DNA of 64,000 nt from Littorina saxatilis. Lineage: Eukaryota; Mollusca; Gastropoda; Littorinimorpha; Littorinidae. Of the stretch, positions 63,646-64,000 are shown in pieces. How positions within the stretch are numbered: the first letter of the stretch is position 1; each line of letters opens with the position of its first letter. The notes under the pieces were generated by a model, which worked only from the letters and a program-made list of their open reading frames with translations, searched no databases and was not told the DNA's origin. The position numbers and the translations under genes are program-made. Where the stretch lies: assembly GCF_037325665.1 (NCBI RefSeq), contig NC_090250.1, positions 38,016,621 to 38,080,620 on the forward strand, in the 5' to 3' direction.

Positions 63646-63999
63646 TTACTCAGAACCCACCTCTTCGGTATCAGCCTGGTAGGTGCCCGCTTGATAGTGG
63701 TTGGCCTCCTGGGCGCTTCCTACTTGCCCGGGCTGTGTTCCATAAACAGTGCTTCCTACTTGCCCGGACTGTGTCCCATAAACAGTGCTTCCTACTTGCC
63801 CGGACTGTGTCCCATAAACAGACTGCAGCCAGGCTTGGGCGTGGTAGGCGTATTCGCGGTAAGCTTTTGCCTGGTCGCTGTCAGGTCTGAGAGAGGCTGC
63901 GTGGTTGGCGTAATAAAGATACGCTTTGGCCTGGTCGTTGTCATTCCTGAAAGATCCTACCTGGTAGGCGTTTGCTGGCTGACCGAGCGCGTGACCGTA
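63646..63999 (-). CDS. C-terminal end of a Tyr/Gln/Ala/Gly-rich repetitive protein (partial, 5' end off window)
   Basis: A minus-strand frame is open from the window edge for 117 codons to TAA (63648-63646). It has no internal ATG early in the window and was recognised from its protein texture. It contains two 20-residue repeats starting DQAKAY (residues 22-41 and 42-61 of the visible part) and three 12-residue repeats VYGTQSGQVGST (36-bp DNA units at 63715, 63751, 63787), ending YQAGTYQADTEEVGSE. Substitutions between units mostly sit at third positions or are conservative, as in real coding repeats. A consensus donor (GTAAGT) overlaps the stop, so the exon could instead be spliced at 63650, but an AATAAA 130 bases on favours a terminal exon. 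I do not recognise the family; the composition suggests a structural or secreted repetitive protein. Function unknown. Confidence 0.6.
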   Translation of the reverse strand, partial: YGHALGQPANAYQVGSFRNDNDQAKAYLYYANHAASLRPDSDQAKAYREYAYHAQAWLQSVYGTQSGQVGSTVYGTQSGQVGSTVYGTQPGQVGSAQEANHYQAGTYQADTEEVGSE

Positions 64000-64000
64000 A

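Overview
This is eukaryotic, intron-rich, repeat-loaded DNA, most likely from a gastropod mollusc. The evidence is GT-AG introns of up to about 9 kb, metazoan housekeeping genes, tRNA-headed SINEs, several LINE lineages, MITEs, and a very heavy load of (GA)n, (CA)n, (CT)n and (GACA)n microsatellites. A 0.8-0.9 kb dispersed element, present four times, looks like one I recall from caenogastropods such as Littorina; that is memory, not a search. Two 200-base N runs (2522-2721 and 26301-26500) are scaffold gaps.

Layout. 1-2521: an unclassified, non-coding, repeat-like block. 3408-3524 (-): one coding exon of COA5, a mitochondrial cytochrome c oxidase assembly factor. About 5.9-6.1 kb: a probable shared promoter. 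6853-13985 (+): the complete seven-exon coding sequence of UNC50 (275 aa), a Golgi/ER multi-pass membrane protein, with a probable long 3' UTR to about 17.4 kb. COA5 and UNC50 are also head-to-head neighbours in human, so this looks like an ancient bidirectional pair. 17.4-24.0 kb: intergenic, with SINE, LINE and MITE copies and a beautiful three-level nest (MITE in a minisatellite, larger element in the MITE).

24401-56136 (+): a nine-exon gene spanning 32 kb that encodes a 589-aa secreted, probably GPI-anchored protein I cannot assign to a family. It has a signal peptide, a Pro/Thr-rich linker, two tandem ten-cysteine modules with matching cysteine spacing and matching exon lengths and intron phases, a Ser/Thr-rich stalk and a hydrophobic tail. 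Its introns hold most of the window's microsatellites and a cluster of LINE 3' ends at 32.9-35.9 kb. 56.1-63.6 kb: probable 3' UTR, then intergenic repeats and fold-back elements. 63646-63999 (-): the C-terminal end of a further gene, open to the window edge, encoding a Tyr/Gln/Ala/Gly-rich repetitive protein.

The strongest candidates for something undescribed are the double ten-cysteine GPI-anchored protein, the right-edge repetitive protein, the duplicated 3' splice site in UNC50, and transposon copies in a UNC50 intron that carry nuclear-receptor-type repeats. No rRNA, free-standing tRNA or CRISPR feature is supported.
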